Notes: generated from the sequence alone by a model not told the origin. A stretch of DNA of 5,967 nt from CAZBWE01 sp964495465 (GCA_964495465.1 CAZBWE010000118.1:1-5967); one strand, 5' to 3'. Shown: positions 1 to 5,172, numbered from the stretch's first letter. Program-made: numbers and translations.

Positions 1-39
1 AACGTTGTCACTAAACAATTCTAATATTTCATTTACCAT
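1..39 (-). CDS. Possible 5' end of an unidentified gene, cut by the window edge
   Basis: On the minus strand an ATG at 39-37 opens a frame of 13 codons (MVNEILELFSDNV) that stays open to the edge. An in-frame TAA at 48-46, only two codons upstream of the ATG, means translation could not begin earlier. There is no convincing ribosome-binding site, just an AT-rich stretch. Thirteen codons can be open by chance, so this is a weak call. No family can be recognised. If real, it lies downstream of the nuclease gene in the same direction, about 200 bases away. Confidence 0.25.
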   Translation of the reverse strand, partial: MVNEILELFSDNV

Positions 40-246
40 TAAATCTTAACCATAAATAATCTGAGATTTCCTATTTAAACACTTGGCTACGCAACCAAGC
101 CTTCTGATTCCATCATTATAAGAAGTTCCCGCTGCTTGTTCAATACTTGTCCTGAGCCTGTCGATGGACTCGTGAAATCTTTTGCATTTCGATGAATTAC
201 GCCCTTTCTGTCATTTCGGTCAACGCCGTCCCTCTCAAGCCGGATG
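40..246. other. Spacer with repeats and a startless reading frame
   Basis: No confident gene is present. The spacer holds one copy of a 24-base dispersed repeat (123-146) followed by a CCTGAGCCTGTCGATGG segment (151-167). On the minus strand there is a 54-codon frame (210-49) closed by TAA at 48-46 and preceded by an in-frame TGA at 213-211. It has no ATG, GTG or TTG. It could be a gene remnant or chance. A weak 5-bp hairpin (CTTGG/CCAAG, 82-86 and 95-99) has no T-run and is not called a terminator. I see no terminator for the nuclease gene. Confidence 0.5.
123..146. repeat. Dispersed 24-base repeat, copy 1
   Basis: This matches 1166-1189 in the same orientation at 22 of 24 positions. It begins AAGTTCCCG and ends TTCAATAC in both copies. 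Both copies lie shortly downstream (minus strand) of a gene's stop codon: about 100 bases after the nuclease stop here, 13 bases after the 188-aa gene's stop for copy 2. Here it is followed at 151-167 by CCTGAGCCTGTCGATGG. That segment resembles a CCTGAGCCTGTCGAAGG motif I recall as common between genes in environmental genomes. Confidence 0.6.
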
Positions 247-870
247 TTATGTGATTTCTTCCAAATTAAACGAAAGCTGATATTTTACTAGCTTTACATT
301 CGGCAGCCCCTTTACTGCGCAAATAACCCGAGTATCAAAACTAGATGCTACTAAAATACCCCTGACTTTTGGTTGTTCATTAGATGATAACAGGCAGCCC
401 ATGTAACCAAGTAGCTGACCAAGAGCGCTGTCTTTGGCCTTACCTGCCTTTATCTCTATTGCGACTAATCCCCCCGTTTGTTCTTTTGCCAATATATCGA
501 TTCTGCCTACTTCTGTTTGATACTCCACGCCACCATCTACAAGGATTAGTCCTGGTTCGATTTCTGACAGCCTTGTTGTCAACCAATTATGCAAATCGCG
601 TTCAAGAGATACGCTCGCTTCAATCGATTCTTCAATATTAGATTCAATATCAGAATTCTCCTTTTCGTCAGAAACGTTTCTCTCAACACCAGATACCTCT
701 ATTTTCCCTGTCTTTATTTGAGATTTGTACCATGAATAATGCGACTTTTGCCATTTGCTATTTGGAAAATTGGCTTTAACAAGGGATGTCAACTTCTCAT
801 AGCTTGGAAGCTCGCCTTCCGACATGTAGGTGTCAATTACAAGATCCTTGATGGATTGGTAGCCGCTCAT
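247..870 (-). CDS. Nuclease with a NucS/DUF91-type catalytic domain and an unusual N-terminal domain
   Basis: This 207-aa protein is predicted to be a PD-(D/E)XK-type DNA nuclease. The C-terminal half (about 85-200) carries the NucS signature: GRIDIL with Asp125, EIK with Glu139 and Lys141, then GQLLGY with Gln152 and Tyr156. The spacings between these residues equal those I recall for the Pyrococcus NucS set D160, E174, K176, Q187, Y191. Glu90 or Asp92 would take the place of E127. The N-terminal part differs from NucS: in place of the DNA-binding half-pipe domain there is a small basic-aromatic domain (about 5-57, with LPSYEKLTSLV and KSHYSWYKSQIKTGKI), perhaps DNA-binding. An acidic Ser/Glu/Asp-rich linker (67-88) joins the two. 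The start is ATG at 870, because AAAGGAGA ends three bases before it. A longer frame from TTG at 891 would place the ribosome-binding site inside the gene. It stands alone, away from the nfeD operon. The substrate is unknown: mismatch or branched-DNA cleavage as in NucS, or phage/plasmid defence, are both possible. Confidence 0.85.
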   Translation of the reverse strand: MSGYQSIKDLVIDTYMSEGELPSYEKLTSLVKANFPNSKWQKSHYSWYKSQIKTGKIEVSGVERNVSDEKENSDIESNIEESIEASVSLERDLHNWLTTRLSEIEPGLILVDGGVEYQTEVGRIDILAKEQTGGLVAIEIKAGKAKDSALGQLLGYMGCLLSSNEQPKVRGILVASSFDTRVICAVKGLPNVKLVKYQLSFNLEEIT

Positions 871-873
871 AAA

Positions 874-882
874 TCTCCTTTC
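874..882 (-). promoter_or_regulatory. Ribosome-binding site that sets the nuclease start
   Basis: On the minus strand GAAAGGAGA lies three bases before the ATG at 870-868. The AGGAG core is four bases from the start codon. It would be read as codons (Glu-Arg-Arg) if the upstream TTG at 891-889 were used, so it favours the shorter 207-aa product. Confidence 0.75.
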
Positions 883-893
883 ACCCAACAATG

Positions 894-930
894 ATTATAC
901 AGTTTTATACGCCTATGGCGTACTGTATAA
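894..930 (-). promoter_or_regulatory. Candidate promoter and operator hairpin of the nuclease gene
   Basis: On the minus strand a perfect TATAAT at 899-894 would place a transcription start near 887, about 17 bases before the nuclease ATG. No good -35 box lies at the usual distance. Overlapping the -10 and extending upstream is an inverted repeat. TTATACAG (895-902) pairs with CTGTATAA (923-930). TACGCC (908-913) pairs with GGCGTA (917-922) around a TAT loop. A five-base TTTTA bulge (903-907) sits on one side. An operator or a transcript hairpin would both fit. The regulator is unknown. Confidence 0.4.
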
Positions 931-944
931 AACGGGAAAGCTTG

Positions 945-968
945 TCCCCGCATGCCTCTTGGCGGGGA
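945..968. repeat. GC-rich hairpin in the spacer
   Basis: TCCCCGC (945-951) pairs with GCGGGGA (962-968) around a ten-base loop that contains a further GCC/GGC match. It stands out from the AT-rich surroundings. Neither strand shows a T-run right after it, so it is not called a terminator. Confidence 0.5.
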
Positions 969-976
969 ACAGACTG

Positions 977-1012
977 TTTCTGCCAGATTAAGAAAATGAC
1001 CTGAAACTGGCA
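977..1012. repeat. Variant of the TGCCGG hairpin repeat
   Basis: Bases 977-990 (TTTCTGCCAGATTA) match 1907-1920 (TTTCTGCCGGATTA) except for one base. The local inverted partner is CTGGCA (1007-1012), pairing with TGCCAG (981-986) over a 20-base loop. At the other locus the pair is TGCCGG with CCGGCA, so both arms differ in a compensating way, although the loop length also differs. Confidence 0.4.
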
Positions 1013-1054
1013 TTAAATCTACGCAACTGTTTATATCGAAATCTGTACGCAAAT

Positions 1055-1090
1055 TCAAAAAACTATAAAACAGTCTCGGCCAAAGGCCGA
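1055..1090 (-). terminator. Probable rho-independent terminator after the 188-aa gene
   Basis: On the minus strand TCGGCC-TTT-GGCCGA (1090-1076) forms a six-base-pair GC-rich stem with a three-base loop. It is followed after five bases by TTTT (1070-1067) and then TTTTTT (1062-1057). The interrupted T-run makes it imperfect. It lies about 110 bases downstream of the stop at 1202 and would end transcription of the nfeD-floA region before the nuclease promoter. Confidence 0.45.
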
Positions 1091-1128
1091 ATCATTAATT
1101 TTGCATTTTACATTTTAATTTTTGAATT

Positions 1129-1156
1129 CTCAAGCTGACCAATCGGTCAGTTTGAG
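1129..1156. repeat. GACC-GGTC palindrome, copy 1
   Basis: CTCAAGCTGACC (1129-1140) and GGTCAGTTTGAG (1145-1156) form a 12-pair stem around AATC. The only mismatch is G opposite T, a wobble pair in plus-strand RNA. It lies 46 bases after the stop of the 188-aa gene on the minus strand. It is followed on that strand by A-rich sequence, so it is not a classical terminator. The same palindrome recurs at 1941-1963 and as a half at 1783-1794. Confidence 0.7.
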
Positions 1157-1165
1157 GCGGTTAAC

Positions 1166-1189
1166 AAGTTCCCGTTGCTTCTTCAATAC
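1166..1189. repeat. Dispersed 24-base repeat, copy 2
   Basis: This is the second copy of the repeat at 123-146, with two differences. It lies between the GACC-GGTC palindrome and the stop codon of the 188-aa gene. The two copies are about 1 kb apart, in direct orientation, and flank the nuclease gene and its spacer. Confidence 0.6.
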
Positions 1190-1201
1190 CTGAGACGAAT
1201 C

Positions 1202-1768
1202 TTATAGCCCAATAATCTGCTCACCCGGACCCCGCAGTGACATCGGCTTGCCCAGGATTTCGTAATGCAGAATCGCCCTTCTTAATGATTCAGGGTCACT
1301 TAAGTTAAGCAAATCATAGGAAGGATGTGATATTAACCTGGATGTTTCAGAAGAAACAGAAGGAATAACGCGTTTGTCTTGCATTTTTACAGATGGTTCA
1401 CTGGTTAAAACAGGAGAATTAATAGCATCAGACTGAATTTTTTGACTAGGAATCGGTTCTTCTGGTTTTATAGCAGGGCTATAGCCGGATTTTTCGGCTT
1501 TAACAGCTATCTTCTGAGCGGCGGACTGTAGCCAAGAAATTTTTCCCCGCTCGGCAGTCTGACGATATTGCGGCTGCGGCATAGGACCGGCGGGGAGTGG
1601 ACGATGTGGTTTTTCTTCGCCGGTCTGTGGCTCTTTCTTTTTCATTTTGGCTTTTAGAATACCGCTGAGCGAATAGACTGCTATCATCGCTAAGAAGACC
1701 ACAATTTGAATCCAGTCTTTGGAGCCGTTATTTTTCGCTGCTACAATATGTATTAAGTAGTAATACAT
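1202..1768 (-). CDS. Unrecognised single-pass membrane protein next to floA
   Basis: This 188-aa protein belongs to no family I can name. It has one hydrophobic segment (about 19-39) followed by a strongly basic KMKKK (41-45). By the positive-inside rule the remaining 145 residues would be cytoplasmic. Residues 47-68 are proline-rich and 70-145 are Ser/Pro/Lys-rich and probably disordered. The C-terminus becomes ordered and hydrophobic again (about 149-176), with YDLLNLSDPE and RRAILHYEILGKPMSLR. I recall a similar ILHYEILGKP-type tail on planctomycete hypothetical proteins, unchecked. The ATG at 1768 is the only start before the membrane segment. No ribosome-binding site is visible, only an A-run. 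The gene follows floA after 243 bases in the same direction, a position like that of yqfB after floA in Bacillus subtilis, although no homology is claimed. A partner or adaptor at FloA microdomains is a guess from position. Confidence 0.75.
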   Translation of the reverse strand: MYYYLIHIVAAKNNGSKDWIQIVVFLAMIAVYSLSGILKAKMKKKEPQTGEEKPHRPLPAGPMPQPQYRQTAERGKISWLQSAAQKIAVKAEKSGYSPAIKPEEPIPSQKIQSDAINSPVLTSEPSVKMQDKRVIPSVSSETSRLISHPSYDLLNLSDPESLRRAILHYEILGKPMSLRGPGEQIIGL

Positions 1769-1782
1769 AGTTTTTTTATATA

Positions 1783-1794
1783 CTCAAACTGACC
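1783..1794. repeat. GACC-GGTC palindrome, solitary half
   Basis: CTCAAACTGACC is identical to the left arm implied by the two complete palindromes, but the expected GGTCAGTTTGAG arm is missing and GTTTTG follows. On the minus strand the half reads GGTCAGTTTGAG and ends 14 bases before the ATG of the 188-aa gene, where it could affect promoter or translation. Confidence 0.55.
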
Positions 1795-1871
1795 GTTTTG
1801 TCCGCCCCTATAAACGCAACTCATCTTTTGACAGGGTATTATGCGCCATAAAAACAATAATAAAACCAGCC

Positions 1872-1917
1872 ATCCGGCAGTCCTGCCGGATTCGACTCCG
1901 GCACTATTTCTGCCGGA
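1872..1917. repeat. Double hairpin built from TGCCGG/CCGGCA
   Basis: ATCCGGCAG (1872-1880) is followed after two bases by its exact complement CTGCCGGAT (1883-1891), a nine-pair stem. Next comes TCCGGCA (1897-1903) paired with TGCCGGA (1911-1917) around a seven-base loop. The four arms share one core, so alternative pairings are possible. It lies between floA and the 188-aa gene. It could stall the transcript or protect floA mRNA, or be an intergenic repeat. There is no T-run after it on the minus strand. Confidence 0.65.
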
Positions 1918-1940
1918 TTACACTTTGATTTTTGCATTTT

Positions 1941-1963
1941 CAAACTGACCCTCGGTCAGTTTG
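1941..1963. repeat. GACC-GGTC palindrome, copy 2
   Basis: CAAACTGACC (1941-1950) and GGTCAGTTTG (1954-1963) form a perfect ten-pair stem with a three-base CTC loop. It lies 48 bases after the floA stop codon on the minus strand, nearly the same distance as copy 1 from its upstream gene. The adjacent TTTTTGCATTTT (1929-1940) is on the plus-strand side, so on the minus strand an A-rich tail follows and a standard terminator is not indicated. Confidence 0.7.
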
Positions 1964-2011
1964 AGTTATATAAGTATTACGGCTTTTCTGCTCAGTAGAT
2001 ACTGCTTACAA

Positions 2012-3025
2012 CTATTCTTTCGGCTTCGGCTTTGCGATAGAGTCCCGCATTGAGGTATCGGCCATAACGTTTTTCATTCGATAGTAGTCCATAATGCCGA
2101 GATGGCCTTTTATGAAGGCTTCAGCCATAGCCAAGGGGACTTTCGCTTCATTCTCGACGACCAGCGCCCGCATCTCCTGCTCACGGGCGAATGCCATGGC
2201 CCTGCGTTTTTCTGCCTCGGCCTGTGCCCGAACTAAATCTGCCTGGGCCTGGTGCTTCTGCAGTTCCGCCCCGACGTTCACACCTACATCGACATCGGCA
2301 ATATCAATTGACAGAATCTCGAAAGCTGTCCCTGCATCAAGTCCCTTTGCAAGAACGGACTTGGATATCCTGTCAGGGTTCTCCAGAACGCTTTTGTAGG
2401 TTATAGCACTGCCGATAGTCGTAACAATTCCCTCTCCCACACGAGCAATAACTGTTTCTTCGGTGGCACCGCCGACTAACCGCTGAATATTCGCTCGCAC
2501 CGTCACTCTCGCCTTTGCCTTCAACTGGATACCGTCCTGAGCAACGGCATCAATTGTATCCTTGCCCTTTTGTGGGTCGGGGCAATCGATAACCTTCGGA
2601 TTTACACTGGTTTGAACCGCATCGAGTATATCACGACCGGCCAAATCGATTGCTGTTGCGGTCTGCAGCGATAAATCGATATTTGCCCTGTTGGCTGCGA
2701 CTAATGCTCGAACCACATTAGGCACCCTGCCGCCTGCCAAATAATGGCTTTCCAGGTCCCGCGTAGTTAGGCTCAGACCTGCCTGGACAGCCGTTATCTT
2801 GCTCAATACTATTGTCCTCGTATCGACTCTTCTCAGCCACATCCCGATAAGCTCGGAGAATTTAACATCAGCTCGTGATAGTTTCGCCTGCAGCCATAGT
2901 CGGAAAAACTTTAGGAACAGCAGAAACATTACAAACACTACAAGAATAAGTATGATTAAAAGTGCCACCCCAATGGCCCTTACAGGATTTTCTGCAGCTA
3001 AGATTAAATTCGTTAAGTTATACAT
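2012..3025 (-). CDS. floA: Flotillin-like protein FloA
   Basis: This 337-aa protein is a bacterial flotillin homologue (FloA, UPF0365 family). It scaffolds ordered lipid microdomains in the cytoplasmic membrane, where it helps oligomeric membrane complexes to assemble. A hydrophobic membrane anchor spans about 16-41, and an SPFH-type domain follows up to about 250. An Ala/Glu/Gln-rich coiled coil (about 253-304, with AELQKHQAQADLVRAQAEAE) probably drives oligomerisation. The tail has the family's conserved GIMDYYRMKNVMADTSMRD. The length is normal (Bacillus FloA is about 330 aa), with a short lysine-proline end. The ATG at 3025 has AAGGG seven bases upstream. The gene starts 15 bases after the stop of the short nfeD, so the two are surely co-transcribed. 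The nfeD-floA order is that of yqeZ-floA in Bacillus subtilis. Nothing appears truncated. Confidence 0.95.
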   Translation of the reverse strand: MYNLTNLILAAENPVRAIGVALLIILILVVFVMFLLFLKFFRLWLQAKLSRADVKFSELIGMWLRRVDTRTIVLSKITAVQAGLSLTTRDLESHYLAGGRVPNVVRALVAANRANIDLSLQTATAIDLAGRDILDAVQTSVNPKVIDCPDPQKGKDTIDAVAQDGIQLKAKARVTVRANIQRLVGGATEETVIARVGEGIVTTIGSAITYKSVLENPDRISKSVLAKGLDAGTAFEILSIDIADVDVGVNVGAELQKHQAQADLVRAQAEAEKRRAMAFAREQEMRALVVENEAKVPLAMAEAFIKGHLGIMDYYRMKNVMADTSMRDSIAKPKPKE

Positions 3026-3040
3026 CTCTTTTCCCTTTCA

Positions 3041-3535
3041 TTAACTTTCTTCTATTACTCGAACAGTTAATTGTGTGCTTTCCACCTTGATAACTTTTAT
3101 CTTTTTTCCTTTTTCAATGTATCCGCTTTCAGCCACACATTCGATTCTCCATCCTGAAAAATCGCACATACCGACCGGCCTTAGCGGATTGGTTACAACA
3201 CCGACAGCGCCAAGCATATTTTTTAATTCGGGTGTATCAGGTACTGCGTCGCCCTGCTGACGTTCAGGCGGTGTAAGCGTTACGCTTTTGCCGAATCGTG
3301 TTTTTGGAAATATTTTATAAGCGATAATCAGAGCCGAGGGTATCATCGCAATGGCGATACCTATACCCACCATACCTGCAGCCGTGCTGTGCTGAAAAAA
3401 TATCGCCACCCCCCCTATCAAACACGCCAATGCACAGATACTTATCAAGCCCCCGCTTGGCACAAATACCTCAGCTACTATCAAAGCCGCGCAGACAAGA
3501 TAAAGAAAAACAGCAAGCAAAAGCCACCAGCCCAT
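3041..3535 (-). CDS. Short NfeD-family membrane protein
   Basis: This 164-aa protein is the truncated type of NfeD, lacking the protease domain. Three hydrophobic segments (about 3-23, 29-47 and 53-75) anchor it. A short linker leads to a C-terminal OB-fold domain (about 107-160), with the typical LRPVG, a conserved glycine (GWRIE) and GYIEKGKKIKVIKV. NfeD OB domains are small beta-barrels thought to contact the partner SPFH protein or other membrane proteins. The ATG at 3535 has AAGGA seven bases upstream. It lies between the long nfeD (64 bases upstream) and floA (15 bases downstream), so it is probably FloA's direct partner. Having a long and a short NfeD together suggests one carries the protease and the other only the scaffold-binding role. 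That division is an inference. Confidence 0.9.
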   Translation of the reverse strand: MGWWLLLAVFLYLVCAALIVAEVFVPSGGLISICALACLIGGVAIFFQHSTAAGMVGIGIAIAMIPSALIIAYKIFPKTRFGKSVTLTPPERQQGDAVPDTPELKNMLGAVGVVTNPLRPVGMCDFSGWRIECVAESGYIEKGKKIKVIKVESTQLTVRVIEES

Positions 3536-3551
3536 CTATATTTCCTTTTAT

Positions 3552-3611
3552 TTAATCAGTGTTAATCTGTGTCGATCTGTGTCTAATTTAAAAACATTAT
3601 TAATCTGTGTC
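3552..3611. repeat. TTAATCTGTGTC simple-repeat cluster at the end of the long nfeD
   Basis: Copies on the plus strand are TTAATCAGTG (3552-3561), TTAATCTGTGTC (3562-3573), GATCTGTGTC (3574-3583) and TTAATCTGTGTC (3600-3611). The last copy overlaps the long nfeD gene: its complement encodes the final Asp-Thr-Asp and the TAA stop. The remaining copies fill the spacer before the short nfeD. Similar ATCTGTG runs are, as I recall, frequent between genes in environmental bacteria. Confidence 0.65.
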
Positions 3612-5165
3612 TTTTTCCTTTGCTTTAACCACAACTCTATTTCCGCGAACCTTGATTATCTCAATTCTGGTGCCTTTGTCAAGAAAATCACCTTCGGCGA
3701 CCACATCAATTATCGCATCACCGAATTTTGCCCTTCCTGAAGGCCGCAGGGTTGATACCACCTCGCCGACATCGCCTATGTTCACCGTAGGGGCAGTTCG
3801 CGAACTGCCCTTACTCTCAGGCGGTGCAGTCATACTAACCTCAAATTCACTGCCCTTCTTTGCACCCGTTGGCAAAAGTATAAGCCCGCTTAAAAACTGA
3901 AGTTTGGGCAGGTATTTCGTCAAAATCCACGCCAGAACGACAAATCCCATAAAGCCCGACGCCAGACCGACAACTCCCCACGTGAAGTCGTTCCAGGCGG
4001 GTACATCCTGTGGCCAGGGCAGTTTGTCCGGCGGATTTTTAACCAACATCCCGAATAAGCCCGCCATGATGCATAATATCCCTGCAAAACCTACGATGCC
4101 AAAACCGGGCAAAACAAAGATTTCAGTCATCAATAGTAGTATCCCGATAACGAATAATGCCACCTCCACCCAGTTTGCCATTCCATGAAGGTATCTACTG
4201 CCAATGATGATTACGAAACATATAACAGCAGCCAGCCCCGGCAGACCGACACCCGGAGTATTAAATTCGATATAGATTCCCAAAAGGGCAAGCATAACAA
4301 GTACCGCCATCACAGCTGGGGAATTCAGCCAGCGAACCATTTCCTCCGACCAGGTTGTCTCCAGCACTATAGTTTCCCCGGCAAAGGTTACGCCGTCTCG
4401 CTTGGACAAAAACTCAAGAGCGCCGTTCAAATCTTTAACCTGCGCTCTTGCTATGCCGTATTCAACGGCATCGGAAGCAGTTAGTGTGAGCAGTTCTTCG
4501 CCTGTAACAACCAGCTTCTTGTTTTCCAGGTCATATTCGTTTGCATCCTCAGGCAATCGCAAACCCTCGAAAAACTCATACTCCCCTGTCTCGAGATTCT
4601 TTACCCTATAGACCTCGATTCTCATAGTTACCATTGCCCTGAGCAGTGCCCGAGGATAACCGTTTGCCTCTGCCGCCCTGTCGAAGGCCGCACGAGTGAA
4701 GCTTTCCGTTTTTTCCCGCTCCACGCCTTCAAGCTTGCCGCCAAGCGCAATCGGAGCACAGTCCCCTATCGTTGTATTCTCCAGCATTATGATATCTTTG
4801 CAGGAAACGCTTATCATCGCGCCAGCCGATATTGCCTCGGTCGTTATATATGCAACGGTGTGTGCTTTCTTGCCGACATCGAGGATGAAGTACTTGGCTA
4901 TATCATCGCCGGACTGCAGAAGCCCGCCATAAGTCCCTATTTCATAAATCAGGTATTCCGCTCCCTCATCCAGTGCCATATTGGTTCTTCGCTGGATGGA
5001 TTTATAAAGCCCATCGTCAATCAGCCCCTTGCAGACGATCACTGCTGCTTTTACAGCCGGAGTCTCTACAGAGGCATCGTTCGGCTCATATAAGACCCCA
5101 AGCGAGGCCTGAAACAGCAACAGGCACAACGCGACAGCCGTGGATATCCGAAGTGCATTCTTCAT
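3600..5165 (-). CDS. Full-length NfeD with ClpP-like membrane serine protease domain
   Basis: This 521-aa protein is a full-length NfeD. An N-terminal signal peptide or anchor (1-24) leads into a ClpP-class protease domain (about 38-265), extracytoplasmic if the anchor is cleaved. Ser113 in AISAGAM is the probable nucleophile and Lys152 in EREK the general base. Their spacing of 39 compares with 41 for the S97/K138 pair I recall in Pyrococcus 1510-N. GTYGG (77-81) takes the place of the usual DTPGG-like turn, with Gly77 where Asp is common. About five membrane segments follow (roughly 283-300, 306-323, 333-350, 354-375, 395-416). An OB-fold domain ends the protein (about 460-515, with LRPSG and KFGD). 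Such proteases cleave the C-terminal tail of the partner stomatin/flotillin-type protein. The start is ATG at 5165: a further 31 residues are possible from TTG at 5258, but they translate a simple repeat and hide the signal peptide. No ribosome-binding site is visible. The gene heads the operon with short nfeD and floA. Confidence 0.92.
   Translation of the reverse strand: MKNALRISTAVALCLLLFQASLGVLYEPNDASVETPAVKAAVIVCKGLIDDGLYKSIQRRTNMALDEGAEYLIYEIGTYGGLLQSGDDIAKYFILDVGKKAHTVAYITTEAISAGAMISVSCKDIIMLENTTIGDCAPIALGGKLEGVEREKTESFTRAAFDRAAEANGYPRALLRAMVTMRIEVYRVKNLETGEYEFFEGLRLPEDANEYDLENKKLVVTGEELLTLTASDAVEYGIARAQVKDLNGALEFLSKRDGVTFAGETIVLETTWSEEMVRWLNSPAVMAVLVMLALLGIYIEFNTPGVGLPGLAAVICFVIIIGSRYLHGMANWVEVALFVIGILLLMTEIFVLPGFGIVGFAGILCIMAGLFGMLVKNPPDKLPWPQDVPAWNDFTWGVVGLASGFMGFVVLAWILTKYLPKLQFLSGLILLPTGAKKGSEFEVSMTAPPESKGSSRTAPTVNIGDVGEVVSTLRPSGRAKFGDAIIDVVAEGDFLDKGTRIEIIKVRGNRVVVKAKEKDTD
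3787..3814. repeat. Near-perfect 28-base palindrome inside the long nfeD gene
   Basis: The centre GGGCAGTTCGCGAACTGCCC (3791-3810) is a perfect 20-base palindrome. It extends to 28 bases (GTAG at the left, TTAC at the right) with a single G-T wobble. It encodes residues near 452-459 of NfeD (KGSSRTAP), a linker between the last membrane segment and the OB domain. Palindromes beginning GTAGGGGC are, as I recall, a widespread intergenic repeat type in environmental genomes. Here the element is inside an open frame. Confidence 0.8.
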
Positions 5166-5172
5166 AACCGTA

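Larger units (their letters stand above)
871..1201. other. Non-coding spacer rich in hairpins
   Basis: These 331 bases separate the nuclease gene from the 188-aa membrane protein gene. I see no credible gene: a 63-codon minus frame runs through the palindromes, has no ribosome-binding site and overlaps the nuclease start. In order there are: a bulged inverted repeat over a -10 box (894-930), a CCCCGC/GCGGGG hairpin (945-951 with 962-968), a TGCCAG/CTGGCA inverted pair (981-986 and 1007-1012), a likely terminator (1055-1090), a GACC-GGTC palindrome (1129-1156) and repeat copy 2 (1166-1189). Confidence 0.7.

Noticed and set aside
82..99. Hairpin CTTGG/CCAAG as terminator of the nuclease gene
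   Set aside because: It has only five base pairs with an eight-base loop, no T-run, and lies about 150 bases from the stop.
384..641. Plus-strand open frame opposite the nuclease
   Set aside because: It is a shadow of a gene with recognisable catalytic motifs. The composition is leucine/proline-rich without domain features. The same applies to the plus-strand frames opposite floA, both nfeD genes and the HNH gene.
871..891. Start of the nuclease at TTG 891, adding seven residues
   Set aside because: The extension is made of the ribosome-binding site itself (GAAAGGAGA), which correctly precedes the ATG at 870.
867..1058. 63-codon minus-strand frame upstream of the nuclease
   Set aside because: It runs through several hairpins and the promoter region, overlaps the nuclease start, has no ribosome-binding site and resembles no protein.
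1129..1156. Rho-independent terminator
   Set aside because: The stem is strong, but the minus strand continues with A-rich sequence and the plus strand with GCGGTTAAC, so neither has a T-run.
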